From positions 1-21,298 of the forward strand of contig CAKOVP010000022.1 in assembly GCA_934122035.1 (NCBI GenBank): 21,298 nucleotides of DNA, in the 5' to 3' direction. The translations under genes were made by a program, and so were the position numbers. This stretch comes from an uncultured Clostridia bacterium (GTDB taxonomy: Bacteria > Bacillota > Clostridia > TANB77 > CAG-508). Under the pieces are notes generated by a model, which was not told the origin of the DNA, made no database searches, and saw only the letters and a list, made by a program, of their open reading frames with translations. Shown here piece after piece: positions 14,039-21,298 of the stretch. How positions within the stretch are numbered: the stretch's first letter is position 1; each line of letters begins with the position of its first letter.

Positions 14039-15445
14039 ATGAATAAAGAAAAACAATTAATAAAAAATACTGCAATTGTATCTCTAGGAAAAATATGTAC
14101 ACAATTAATTACATTTTTGTTACTACCACTATATACATACATATTATCTACAGAAGAATATGGAGTAGTAGATTTACTAAACACATTGGTAAGTCTATTT
14201 ATGCCAGTGGTAACATTACAAATAGAGCAAGGAGTATTTAGATATTTATTAGATTCAAGAGAAAACAAAGAAAATGAAAAAAGCATAATAAGCAATACAG
14301 TTATATTTACAATTTTTCAAACAATTATTTATTCATTTGTATTTATAATTGCAAGTAATTGGATACATAATGACTATAAATACTTTTTAGCAGTTAACCT
14401 TGTAGCAACAATGTTCTCAAATATATTCTTACAAATAAGTAGAGGACTAGGAGATAACACAAAATATGCAATTGGTAGTTTCCTATCAGGAGCCGTTTCT
14501 GTAATATTAAATGTGTTATTCATAGTTGTATTCAAGTGGGGAGCTTATGGAATACTATCTGCAACCCTAATTGGAAACATAACTTGTGCTTCATATATAT
14601 TCTTCTCAAAAAAATTAGGAGAATACATATCATTTAAGAAAAAAGACCATCAAATTCTAAAGCAAATGTTAAAATATTCAGTACCACTTGTACCTAATAT
14701 GCTTTCTTGGTGGATTGTTAATGCATCAGATAGAATGATAATATCTACTATATTAGGAATAGCACAAAATGGCATATATTCTGCAGCTAACAAATTCTCT
14801 GGAGTTGTATCAACATTATATAGTGTATTCAATTTAACTTGGACAGAATCTGCTGCTTTAAATATTGAATCAGAAGATAGAGACAATTTCTTTAGTGAGA
14901 TATTTGGATTTACGATAAGATTCTTTGGAACAGTTTGTATTGGAATAATTGCTGTAATGCCATTTGTATTTAATATATTAATAAATGAAAAATTTGGAGA
15001 AGCATACTATCAAATTCCAATATTAATGATTGCAACAATGTTCAATATATTAGTAAGTTTCTTAGGCTCAATTTATGTGGCTAAAAAGTTGACTAAAGAA
15101 ATTGCAAAAACGTCTATCTTTGCGGCAATAATAAATTTAGTAGTAAATATCTCACTTGTAAACTTTATTGGACTATATGCAGCATCAATTTCAACAGCTG
15201 TTTCTTATTTTGCAATGTTTGTATATAGAATAATAGATTCAAGAAAATATGTAAAATTATCTGTACCAAAAAAACTAGTATTCTCATTTATTATAGTTAC
15301 AGCAATAACAGTAATAACATATTATGTAAGGAACACAGCACTATCTGTTATAACATTAATTATGGTAGTAATTTATACATTATTAATAAACAAAAACAGT
15401 ATGCAATATATTGTGAAAGCAGTAAATAAGAAAATGAAAAAATAA
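14039..15445 (+). CDS. Wzx-type polysaccharide flippase (MOP/MATE superfamily)
   Basis: This 468-residue integral membrane protein has about 12-14 hydrophobic helices. Its N terminus is typical of polysaccharide flippases (NTAIVSLGKICTQLITFLLL, then YTYILSTEEYGVVDLLNT), with later SVPLVPNMLSWWIVNASDR and IYSAANKFSG, both characteristic of the family. It would turn the undecaprenyl-linked repeat unit over for polymerisation by the EpsG-like protein. The start is unusual: the AAAGGAG at 14017-14023 lies 15 nt before ATG 14039, and a closer ATG at 14026 opens only a six-codon frame (MQLKNE) that ends just inside this gene. An in-frame TAA at 14033 excludes an earlier start. It is the last gene of the run from 5672, and no convincing terminator follows. 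Confidence 0.92.
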   Translation: MNKEKQLIKNTAIVSLGKICTQLITFLLLPLYTYILSTEEYGVVDLLNTLVSLFMPVVTLQIEQGVFRYLLDSRENKENEKSIISNTVIFTIFQTIIYSFVFIIASNWIHNDYKYFLAVNLVATMFSNIFLQISRGLGDNTKYAIGSFLSGAVSVILNVLFIVVFKWGAYGILSATLIGNITCASYIFFSKKLGEYISFKKKDHQILKQMLKYSVPLVPNMLSWWIVNASDRMIISTILGIAQNGIYSAANKFSGVVSTLYSVFNLTWTESAALNIESEDRDNFFSEIFGFTIRFFGTVCIGIIAVMPFVFNILINEKFGEAYYQIPILMIATMFNILVSFLGSIYVAKKLTKEIAKTSIFAAIINLVVNISLVNFIGLYAASISTAVSYFAMFVYRIIDSRKYVKLSVPKKLVFSFIIVTAITVITYYVRNTALSVITLIMVVIYTLLINKNSMQYIVKAVNKKMKK

Positions 15446-15545
15446 AAATGCCCAAAAGAATCAAAATTTTTTATAGATAAGTTAATTTTTCTTGGTGCAA
15501 ATTCTTATTAAGGATATTTTATGATATAGAGGGGATGGGATAACT

Positions 15546-17363
15546 ATGAAAAAGGTTATTGTAAGTATATTAATAATATCAATTCTAAGCACTATATTTT
15601 GTAGTATAAAAACCTTTGCAGAAACAGAGTATAATCAAACAATTATAAATCCGCAAAATAATGGTATTAATTCGTTTCCAGAAAGCTACAGAATATTACT
15701 AAAAAAATTAGTACAAAATGGACATACAAACTGGAAATTCAAAGCTTTTTATACAAACATAGAATGGGACGAGCTTGTAAAAAATGAAAATATTCATATG
15801 AAAAATACAATAGTAAAAAGCAGTAATACAAGATATCCAGATAGCTGGTATGATAGTTGTAACGGAGAAGGAGATAAAAACTATTATTGTGCATCTGAAG
15901 ACATAGTTAATTATTATTTAGATCCAAGAAACTTTTTAACAGAGGTAACGATATTTGAGTTTTTAGATTTATCAAACAGTAATACAGTTAGCATAGCAAA
16001 CATAGAAAAAGCAGTAGCTGGAACATATTTACAAGGTTATAGTAGTGATGGAATTAAATACTCTCAAATGATTTATGATGCAGCAAAAGCCTCTGGAGAA
16101 AGTGCTTACAGCATAATAGTAAAAATATTTCAAGAAATAGGAAATGGAACAGAACTTCCAGATATGATTTCAGGAACGGACAGTGAGTATCCAAATACAT
16201 ACAATTTCTTTAATTATGGAGCAAATGATGGAGATAACAATAAAAAAACTGCTCTAAAATATGCAAAAGAAGAAGGCTGGAACACGCCATACAAAGCTCT
16301 AGTAGAAGGGGCAAAAAAGATGGCAAATTCATATTTAAAACAGGGACAAAACACAAAATACACTTTCAAATTTGATGTTGTTGGAAAATCATTTAGCCAA
16401 TTATATACACATCAATATATGACAAATGTACAAGACCCGACTTTTCAAGCAGAAATGTTATATGAAAATTATGTACAAAACAATTGGCTAGACAATGAAC
16501 TTACTTTTATTATACCAATATACAAAAATATGCCAACATATGTAAAATTGCCAAGCAATATGGAAGGAAACTTATATTACGTAAGCTCAAATTGGAGTGG
16601 AGTATATTTAAGAAATGGACCAGGCGGAAGAGATACAAATTATGAAAACATAATGTCTGTACCAAGAGATTCTCTAGTATCTGTACTAGAACCAAATATA
16701 AACGGTTGGGCAAAGGTAGATTACAATGGTGTAATTGGATATATGTCAGAGGCTTTTTTAACACCAGTTAATAAAAAGAAAGATACATATAAAGTACCGC
16801 AAAGTACAGAATTGCCATTTAATGATGTGGGGACAAATGACTGGTATTACAGTTCTATAAAATACACATACCAAAAAGGAATAATAAAAGGTGCAACCAG
16901 CACAGAATTTAGACCAAATGCAAAATTCTCAAGAGGAATGCTTGTAACAATCTTATGGAGAATGGAAGGCGAACCAAAAGTAACAAATGCAAAAGAATTT
17001 GCAGATGTAACAAGTGGAAAATATTATTATAATGCAATAAGATGGGCAACATCAAAAGGAATAGTAAATGGATACTCAAATGGAAAATTTGGACCAGAAG
17101 ACAACATCACAAGAGAACAATTAGCAGTAATGTTAAGAAACTATGCAAAATATAAAGGCAAAAATGTAAGTCAAACTGCAGACATAAGCAAATACAAAGA
17201 TTCAGGCAAAACAAGTGGATATGCAAAAACATCAGTGCAATGGGCAATAGCAAAAGGCATAATAAGCGGAAAAGACAACGGAACAAGAATAGATCCACAA
17301 GGAACAGCAAGTAGAGCAGAAGCAGCTGCAATGATTTATAATTATTGTACTAAGATAAAATAA
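15546..17363 (+). CDS. Exported SLH-anchored endo-beta-N-acetylglucosaminidase (GH73-like) with SH3 domain
   Basis: A 605-residue surface enzyme. Residues 1-25 are a signal peptide (cleavage probably after TFA at 25). Residues 35-335 match the clostridial glucosaminidase group: SFPESYRILLKKL, NWKFKAFYTNIEWDELV, the YYLDPRNFL core and IFQEIGNG, where Glu197 is the likely catalytic acid, followed by YNFFNYGA. An SH3-like cell-wall domain spans about 342-408 (VYLRNGPGG, WAKVDYNGVIGYMSEAFL). Three SLH repeats (423-605) carry FSRGM, ITREQ and ASRAE at the ligand-binding loop positions. It would cut glycan strands of peptidoglycan while held on the wall polymer. A G-rich ribosome site (15530-15539) precedes ATG. 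The next SLH gene begins 18 nt after its stop, and the two share nearly identical SLH DNA. Confidence 0.87.
   Translation: MKKVIVSILIISILSTIFCSIKTFAETEYNQTIINPQNNGINSFPESYRILLKKLVQNGHTNWKFKAFYTNIEWDELVKNENIHMKNTIVKSSNTRYPDSWYDSCNGEGDKNYYCASEDIVNYYLDPRNFLTEVTIFEFLDLSNSNTVSIANIEKAVAGTYLQGYSSDGIKYSQMIYDAAKASGESAYSIIVKIFQEIGNGTELPDMISGTDSEYPNTYNFFNYGANDGDNNKKTALKYAKEEGWNTPYKALVEGAKKMANSYLKQGQNTKYTFKFDVVGKSFSQLYTHQYMTNVQDPTFQAEMLYENYVQNNWLDNELTFIIPIYKNMPTYVKLPSNMEGNLYYVSSNWSGVYLRNGPGGRDTNYENIMSVPRDSLVSVLEPNINGWAKVDYNGVIGYMSEAFLTPVNKKKDTYKVPQSTELPFNDVGTNDWYYSSIKYTYQKGIIKGATSTEFRPNAKFSRGMLVTILWRMEGEPKVTNAKEFADVTSGKYYYNAIRWATSKGIVNGYSNGKFGPEDNITREQLAVMLRNYAKYKGKNVSQTADISKYKDSGKTSGYAKTSVQWAIAKGIISGKDNGTRIDPQGTASRAEAAAMIYNYCTKIK
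16873..17363 (+). repeat. SLH-coding direct repeat, copy A
   Basis: This 491-bp stretch encodes most of the three SLH domains of the glucosaminidase. It matches 18022-18512 at a fixed offset of 1149 bp. By eye I count about ten mismatches, all in the first ~170 bases and the last ~35; the middle, about 290 bases, is identical. The match ends exactly at the two stop codons. Confidence 0.9.
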
Positions 17364-17381
17364 TAAAAGGGGGATATTTTT

Positions 17382-18512
17382 ATGAAGAAAATTAAAATTT
17401 TAGCAATGGCGTTAATTACTGTATTAATATCAATGATGCTAAATGTCAGCTGGGCAGCAAGTGATTTTGAAGTTAATGTGGAAGAAACAATAGAATTGCA
17501 GGTATCAAATATTAGATATGTTGATGCGGTATGGAGAACTGAAAACTCTAAAATTGCAACCATTCAAACAAGTGGGCAAGGAGGAATATCAATTGGAAGC
17601 TATCATAATTATAGCTATTCTGTTGTTGTAAAAGGAGTTAGTAAAGGAGAAACAACCTTATATTTAGAGAGTTCAACAGCTGGAGTTCTTGCAATGGCTA
17701 CAATAAAAGTAACAAATGAACTTAGAAGTATATCATTCTATGAAAATAATGTCCAAATAGAATATGGAATGAATTATCAAGCTAAGTTGATATATAATCC
17801 ACAAAATCCAGATGATATTGAAGCTCCAGTATGGAGCTCAGAAAATGAGAATATTGCAACTGTTGACCAAAATGGATCTATAAAGTCAGTTTCTTGCGGT
17901 ACAACAAAAATAACTGCTCAAGTCGGAGACAAAACTGCAGAATTAATTTTAACAGTGGTTCTACCATTTAAAGATGTAAATGAGCAAGATTGGTATTATA
18001 ACTCTGTAAAATATTGTTACGAAAAAGGAATAATAAAAGGTGCAACAGAAACAGAATTTAGACCAAATGCAAAATTTTCAAGAGGAATGCTTGTAACAAT
18101 CTTATGGAGAATGGAAGGTGAACCAAAAGTTACAAATGCAAAAGAATTTGCAGATGTAACAAGTGGAAAATATTATTATAATGCAATAAAATGGGCAACA
18201 TCAAAAGGAATAGTAAATGGATACTCAAATGGAAAATTTGGACCAGAAGACAACATCACAAGAGAACAATTAGCAGTAATGTTAAGAAACTATGCAAAAT
18301 ATAAAGGCAAAAATGTAAGTCAAACTGCAGACATAAGCAAATACAAAGATTCAGGCAAAACAAGTGGATATGCAAAAACATCAGTGCAATGGGCAATAGC
18401 AAAAGGCATAATAAGCGGAAAAGACAACGGAACAAGAATAGATCCACAAGGAACAGCAAGTAGAGCAGAAGCGGCTGCAATGATTTACAATTATTGTACT
18501 AAGATAAAATAA
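17382..18512 (+). CDS. Exported Ig-like (BIG2-type) and SLH-domain surface protein
   Basis: A 376-residue secreted protein. Residues 1-25 are a signal peptide (cleavage probably after SWA). Two bacterial Ig-like domains follow: about 27-111, with AVWRTENSKIATI and VVKGVSKGETTLYL, and 113-192, with PVWSSENENIATVDQNG and VSCGTTKITAQVGDKTAEL, the classic BIG2 pattern. Three SLH repeats make up 194-376, identical to those of the upstream glucosaminidase from about residue 228 onward except for one Arg/Lys exchange. No catalytic domain is visible, so a structural or adhesive role on the cell surface is likely. It is in tandem with the glucosaminidase, 18 nt apart, with a G-rich ribosome site (AAAAGGGGG). 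The two may be cotranscribed. Confidence 0.88.
   Translation: MKKIKILAMALITVLISMMLNVSWAASDFEVNVEETIELQVSNIRYVDAVWRTENSKIATIQTSGQGGISIGSYHNYSYSVVVKGVSKGETTLYLESSTAGVLAMATIKVTNELRSISFYENNVQIEYGMNYQAKLIYNPQNPDDIEAPVWSSENENIATVDQNGSIKSVSCGTTKITAQVGDKTAELILTVVLPFKDVNEQDWYYNSVKYCYEKGIIKGATETEFRPNAKFSRGMLVTILWRMEGEPKVTNAKEFADVTSGKYYYNAIKWATSKGIVNGYSNGKFGPEDNITREQLAVMLRNYAKYKGKNVSQTADISKYKDSGKTSGYAKTSVQWAIAKGIISGKDNGTRIDPQGTASRAEAAAMIYNYCTKIK
18022..18512 (+). repeat. SLH-coding direct repeat, copy B
   Basis: Partner of 16873-17363, offset by 1149 bp. Most differences are synonymous (for example TTC/TTT, GGC/GGT, GTA/GTT, GCA/GCG and TAT/TAC). The amino-acid changes are Arg/Lys once and a small cluster at the left edge (ATS/ATE). 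Flanking sequence on both sides diverges at once. Confidence 0.9.
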
Positions 18513-18563
18513 ATTAAATTTTTTGAGAGCTGATGAGATTTATTAAAGAAAAGTAAATTGGAA

Positions 18564-18611
18564 AGAAAAAGAATTATATTTTGACAAATACAAAATTTTA
18601 ATTCTTTTTCT
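18564..18611. promoter_or_regulatory. Long A+T-rich hairpin before the second GT2 gene
   Basis: AGAAAAAGAATTA (18564-18576) pairs perfectly with TAATTCTTTTTCT (18599-18611). Inside it, ATTTTG (18578-18583) pairs with CAAAAT (18591-18596). The total is 19 bp with a small internal loop and a 7-nt apical loop. No T-run follows the stem. The AGGAAGGA ribosome site of the next gene begins 10 nt later. It could be a weak terminator for the SLH gene or a leader element for the GT2 gene. Confidence 0.5.
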
Positions 18612-18634
18612 ACCAAACTAAGGAAGGAATATAA

Positions 18635-19615
18635 ATGGAAGAAGAGTTGATAAGTGTAATTTTACCAATATACAATGTAGAAAAATATTTAAAAAAATGT
18701 TTGAAATCTGTAATAAATCAAACATACAAAAATTTAGAAATAATACTTGTAGATGATGGTTCAAAAGATAATTCGCCAAAAATATGTGACGAATATGCAG
18801 TAAAAGATAAAAGAATAGTAGTAATTCATAAAAGCAATGGTGGCTTATCTGATGCAAGAAATGCTGGAATAGAAATTGCAAAAGGTAAATATATAACACT
18901 AATCGATTCTGATGACTATGTTGAAAAAGATTATGTTCAATTTCTATATCAATTAATAAAAGAAAACAACGCTGAAATGTCTATTTGTTCTCATACAGTT
19001 TTATATACAAATGGAACAAGAATAGAAAAAGAAACAGGAGAACATTTAGTATTAGATCCAAAAACAACATTAGAAAAAATATTATATGATGAGGGAATAG
19101 ACTTATCTGCTTGGGCTAAAATGTACAAAAAAGAGTTATTTGATAATGTAAAGTACCCAAAGGGAAGAATATTTGAAGATGCAGCAACAACATATTTATT
19201 AATTGACGAGTGCAAAAAAATTGTATTAGGTTCAGAAAGCAAATACTATTATATAATTAGAGATAATTCAATTACAACCAAAGGCTTCTCTCCTAAAAAA
19301 ATGCAATTAATAGATTCTACGCAAGAAATGTGTGATTATGTAAAAAATAAATATCCAGATCTAAAAAAGGCTGCAGACAGAAGGTTAATGTATGCTTATT
19401 TAGCAACACTTTCTCAGCTTGCTAATTGCAAAGATAAGTATCCAGAAGAACAAAAAAAGCTTATGGAATATATTAAGCAAAATAGAAAAAAAGCATTAAA
19501 GGATAAAAGAATAAAAAAGAGAGACAGAATTGCATTATATAGTACAATATTTGGCTTTTCATTTTATAAATTTGTATGGAAGTTATACAAAAAGTTAACA
19601 GGAAGAGAAAAATAA
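18635..19615 (+). CDS. GT2-family glycosyltransferase
   Basis: This 326-residue protein has a canonical GT-A N-terminal domain: ISVILPIYNVEKYLKKCLKSVINQTYKN, VDDGSKDNS (39-47), NGGLSDARNAGI (68-79) and the DxD site IDSDDYV (90-96). The second-half motif GRIFEDAATTYLL, with its ED pair near residue 186, fits acceptor binding and base catalysis in this group. A basic C-terminal tail (KKALKDKRIKKRDR, then a hydrophobic stretch) could touch the membrane. ATG 18635 follows AGGAAGGA by 6 nt. It sits between SLH genes, away from the main polysaccharide operon, so it may decorate the same wall polymer or glycosylate surface proteins; the sequence does not decide. It is related in layout to, but clearly different from, the GT2 at 11949. 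Confidence 0.9.
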   Translation: MEEELISVILPIYNVEKYLKKCLKSVINQTYKNLEIILVDDGSKDNSPKICDEYAVKDKRIVVIHKSNGGLSDARNAGIEIAKGKYITLIDSDDYVEKDYVQFLYQLIKENNAEMSICSHTVLYTNGTRIEKETGEHLVLDPKTTLEKILYDEGIDLSAWAKMYKKELFDNVKYPKGRIFEDAATTYLLIDECKKIVLGSESKYYYIIRDNSITTKGFSPKKMQLIDSTQEMCDYVKNKYPDLKKAADRRLMYAYLATLSQLANCKDKYPEEQKKLMEYIKQNRKKALKDKRIKKRDRIALYSTIFGFSFYKFVWKLYKKLTGREK

Positions 19616-19636
19616 AAAATTATATATATTAAACTA

Positions 19637-19666
19637 TTGAACAATTAACTCTATTAGTAATATAAT
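19637..19666 (+). promoter_or_regulatory. Sigma-A-type promoter for the third SLH gene
   Basis: TTGAAC (19637-19642) and TATAAT (19661-19666) are separated by 18 bp. A start near 19673 would give a leader of about 84 nt, which contains the hairpin at 19692-19712. Confidence 0.65.
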
Positions 19667-19691
19667 GGAGTCAGTAAAATTGAAAAACTAT

Positions 19692-19721
19692 AATTTTGAG
19701 TATATCAAAATTTGATTTTTT
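19692..19721 (+). terminator. Weak terminator-like hairpin in the third SLH gene's leader
   Basis: AATTTTGA (19692-19699) pairs with TCAAAATT (19705-19712) around GTATA. A run of six T (19716-19721) follows 3 nt later. The stem has only one G-C pair, so it is weak. It may end transcripts from the GT2 gene, but transcripts from the 19637-19666 promoter also have to pass it. Confidence 0.4.
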
Positions 19722-19756
19722 ATAAAAAATTATATAAATATGAGGGGGGAATACTT

Positions 19757-21298
19757 ATGAAAAACAAAAAAATTATTACAATGGCATTAATACTATTATT
19801 AATAATAACAATTGCAAATGTTGTAAATGCAGATGTACCTAAAGTTATTGGTGCAAATAAGACAGAAGCGGTAGAAAAGATGGATACTGCAAGTGTAACA
19901 CCAGCTGAATTGCCAGGCAGCATAATTCCAATAAACAAATTAAAACAATATCAAATGCTAGAAGGTGAAGAAGACAAGTTATTTATTGCTTCACCAAAAT
20001 GTGACTTGGAATCTATTGTAAAAGAATTCAAAAACGGTACAGGGGAAATAGATAGTTCAAGTAAATATTATGCACAATTAGAAAAAATAGCAAATGGAAA
20101 GAACTTTTTATATTTACCACTTAAGATTTCAATGCCAAAGAACATAAATAAGGTGCGTTTGCTAACAGATAACTATGATTTATTATTAGGAAAAGATGGA
20201 TTTAATTACATAAAGCAAAATGCAGACAGTTCTTATACTTTTTATTTGGAATTTGCATTAAAAAGTGGTGATTACTGGGAGATTGGAGCTGGAATACAAG
20301 AACTTGAAAAAGAGCTTATTTTTGAATGTTACACAAAATCTTCAGATACTACACCTGTTAGAACAAGTAAGGTAGTTATAACTCCAAAAGATATTAACTA
20401 TGTTGCAGATAGCGAAGAAACTAAAAATTATGCTATCACTAAAGAAGGAAAATTTATAGAAATAGACACTGTTGAAGCAAACGACAATAATACATATCCA
20501 GCACAATTACAAATACCAGAAAGACTAAAAAATAAATTTAGCTATGATGCAAAAACAGATACAGTAACTATGGATAATGTGGGAACAGCAGGCAAAAATA
20601 CATTTATAATTATAAGTTCTAAAAACTTTTATATAAAAGGCAACAATAATATTGATGGTGAAGTATTTTTAACACCACTAGAAATGAATGTTAAAATGGA
20701 TCCTAAAGCTGTTTTGGATTGTTTCTTAACACATACACTTGGTGTAGAGGTTAATATAAATTATGAAGAAATGACAAATACTACATATGTAGACAGAACA
20801 GTAACAGAAAAAGGCTATGGAATAATTGTAATGACAAAACTTCAAAGCACAAAACTATTTTCTGATGTAAAACAATCTGATTGGTATTATAATGCAGTAA
20901 AATATATGAAAGATAATAGATATATGTCTGGAACAACAGAAACAACATATTCACCAAGCTCTAAATTAACAAGAGGAATGCTTGTAACAATATTACATAA
21001 TATGGAAGGAAAACCAAAAGTTACAGGGACAAGCAAATTCTCAGATGTTCAAAATAAAAATATGTATTACTACAGCGCAGTTTTATGGGCAAGCAATAAT
21101 AAAATTGTAAATGGTTATACAAATGGAAAATTTGGAGCAAATGACAACATAACAAGAGAACAACTAGCAGTAATATTAAGTAATTATTGTAAATACAAAG
21201 GAAAATATAAAGCGACAAATGCTAATTATAGTAAATTCTCAGACAGTGGTAAAATATCAGGTTTTGCAAAAACAGGAATGAATTGGGCTGTCGGCAAC
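19757..21298 (+). CDS. Exported SLH-domain surface protein, C terminus beyond window
   Basis: The frame is open from ATG 19757 to the last base (514 codons, no stop), so the gene is cut by the window edge. A signal peptide covers residues 1-25 (MKNKK, a hydrophobic core, then VNA before the likely cut). Residues 26-367 form a mostly polar region with no domain I recognise; it contains AELPGSIIPINKL, several strand-like segments and two Cys. SLH repeats begin at about 369: FSDVKQSDWYYNAVKYM with TRGML, then FSDVQNKNMYYYSAVLWA with ITREQ, and a third starting FSDSGKISGFAKTGMNWAV that is incomplete here. These SLH repeats are clearly more divergent than the near-identical pair upstream. The ribosome site is G-rich (GAGGGGGGA, 19742-19750). 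The N-terminal part probably determines its function, which is unknown. Confidence 0.85.
   Translation, partial: MKNKKIITMALILLLIITIANVVNADVPKVIGANKTEAVEKMDTASVTPAELPGSIIPINKLKQYQMLEGEEDKLFIASPKCDLESIVKEFKNGTGEIDSSSKYYAQLEKIANGKNFLYLPLKISMPKNINKVRLLTDNYDLLLGKDGFNYIKQNADSSYTFYLEFALKSGDYWEIGAGIQELEKELIFECYTKSSDTTPVRTSKVVITPKDINYVADSEETKNYAITKEGKFIEIDTVEANDNNTYPAQLQIPERLKNKFSYDAKTDTVTMDNVGTAGKNTFIIISSKNFYIKGNNNIDGEVFLTPLEMNVKMDPKAVLDCFLTHTLGVEVNINYEEMTNTTYVDRTVTEKGYGIIVMTKLQSTKLFSDVKQSDWYYNAVKYMKDNRYMSGTTETTYSPSSKLTRGMLVTILHNMEGKPKVTGTSKFSDVQNKNMYYYSAVLWASNNKIVNGYTNGKFGANDNITREQLAVILSNYCKYKGKYKATNANYSKFSDSGKISGFAKTGMNWAVGN

Noticed and set aside
15446..15545. Terminator and promoter between the flippase and the glucosaminidase
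   Set aside because: A broken stem (CCAA...TTGG, about 15450-15495) and a TATGAT (15520-15525) can be drawn, but the pairing is poor and no matching -35 is found. Left as unassigned intergenic sequence.
17107..18480. Two identical Leu-rich minus-strand open frames opposite the SLH regions
   Set aside because: They are shadows of the duplicated SLH coding sequence, with no ribosome sites, and their identity only reflects the direct repeat.
18581..18586. TTGACA as a -35 box before the second GT2 gene
   Set aside because: It matches the consensus but lies in the top of the hairpin, and there is no -10-like sequence 15-19 bp downstream (the region is CTTTTTC).
1..21298. tRNA, rRNA, CRISPR arrays or a T-box/riboswitch with a known consensus
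   Set aside because: I looked for cloverleaf ends, regular spaced repeats and conserved leader motifs and found none that hold up by eye.

Overview
The window is strongly A+T-rich, uses AGGAGG-type ribosome sites and the standard bacterial code (TAA, TAG and TGA all end genes). It carries three SLH-domain exported proteins. Together this suggests a low-GC Firmicute of the Clostridia type, probably a gut or uncultured lineage. Nearly every gene is on the + strand.

Layout. (1) Positions 1-850 are a small accessory zone: a minus-strand remnant of an IS30-like transposase, two hairpins, a strong sigma-A promoter (394-422), a small unknown gene whose natural start region carries an in-frame amber codon, and a terminator. 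(2) Positions 884-3899 hold housekeeping genes: a phosphofructokinase behind its own promoter, then arginyl-tRNA synthetase. (3) Positions 4021-5516 encode a VanZ-PssD fusion and PssE, overlapping by one base and closed by a good terminator. (4) Positions 5609-15445 form a promoter-led polysaccharide operon: LCP ligase, initiating phosphoglycosyltransferase, DUF4422 glycosyltransferase, EpsG-type polymerase, a pyruvyltransferase fused to a ferredoxin/FrhB module, a GT2 enzyme, a second pyruvyltransferase and a Wzx-type flippase. (5) Positions 15546-21298 encode surface proteins: an SLH-anchored glucosaminidase, an Ig-like/SLH protein with an almost identical SLH region, another GT2 enzyme, and a third SLH protein that runs off the right edge.

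How the parts fit (inference): the locus looks able to build, polymerise, flip and ligate a pyruvylated secondary cell-wall polymer, and it also encodes SLH proteins of the kind known to bind pyruvylated polymers. PssD/PssE would add the second sugar after the phosphoglycosyltransferase. LCP would attach the finished polymer to peptidoglycan. I see no chain-length regulator, tyrosine kinase/phosphatase or nucleotide-sugar synthesis genes, so these must lie elsewhere.

The points most worth a second look are the amber-interrupted small gene, the pyruvyltransferase-ferredoxin-FrhB fusion, the VanZ-PssD fusion, the recently homogenised SLH repeats, and several hairpins in leader regions.
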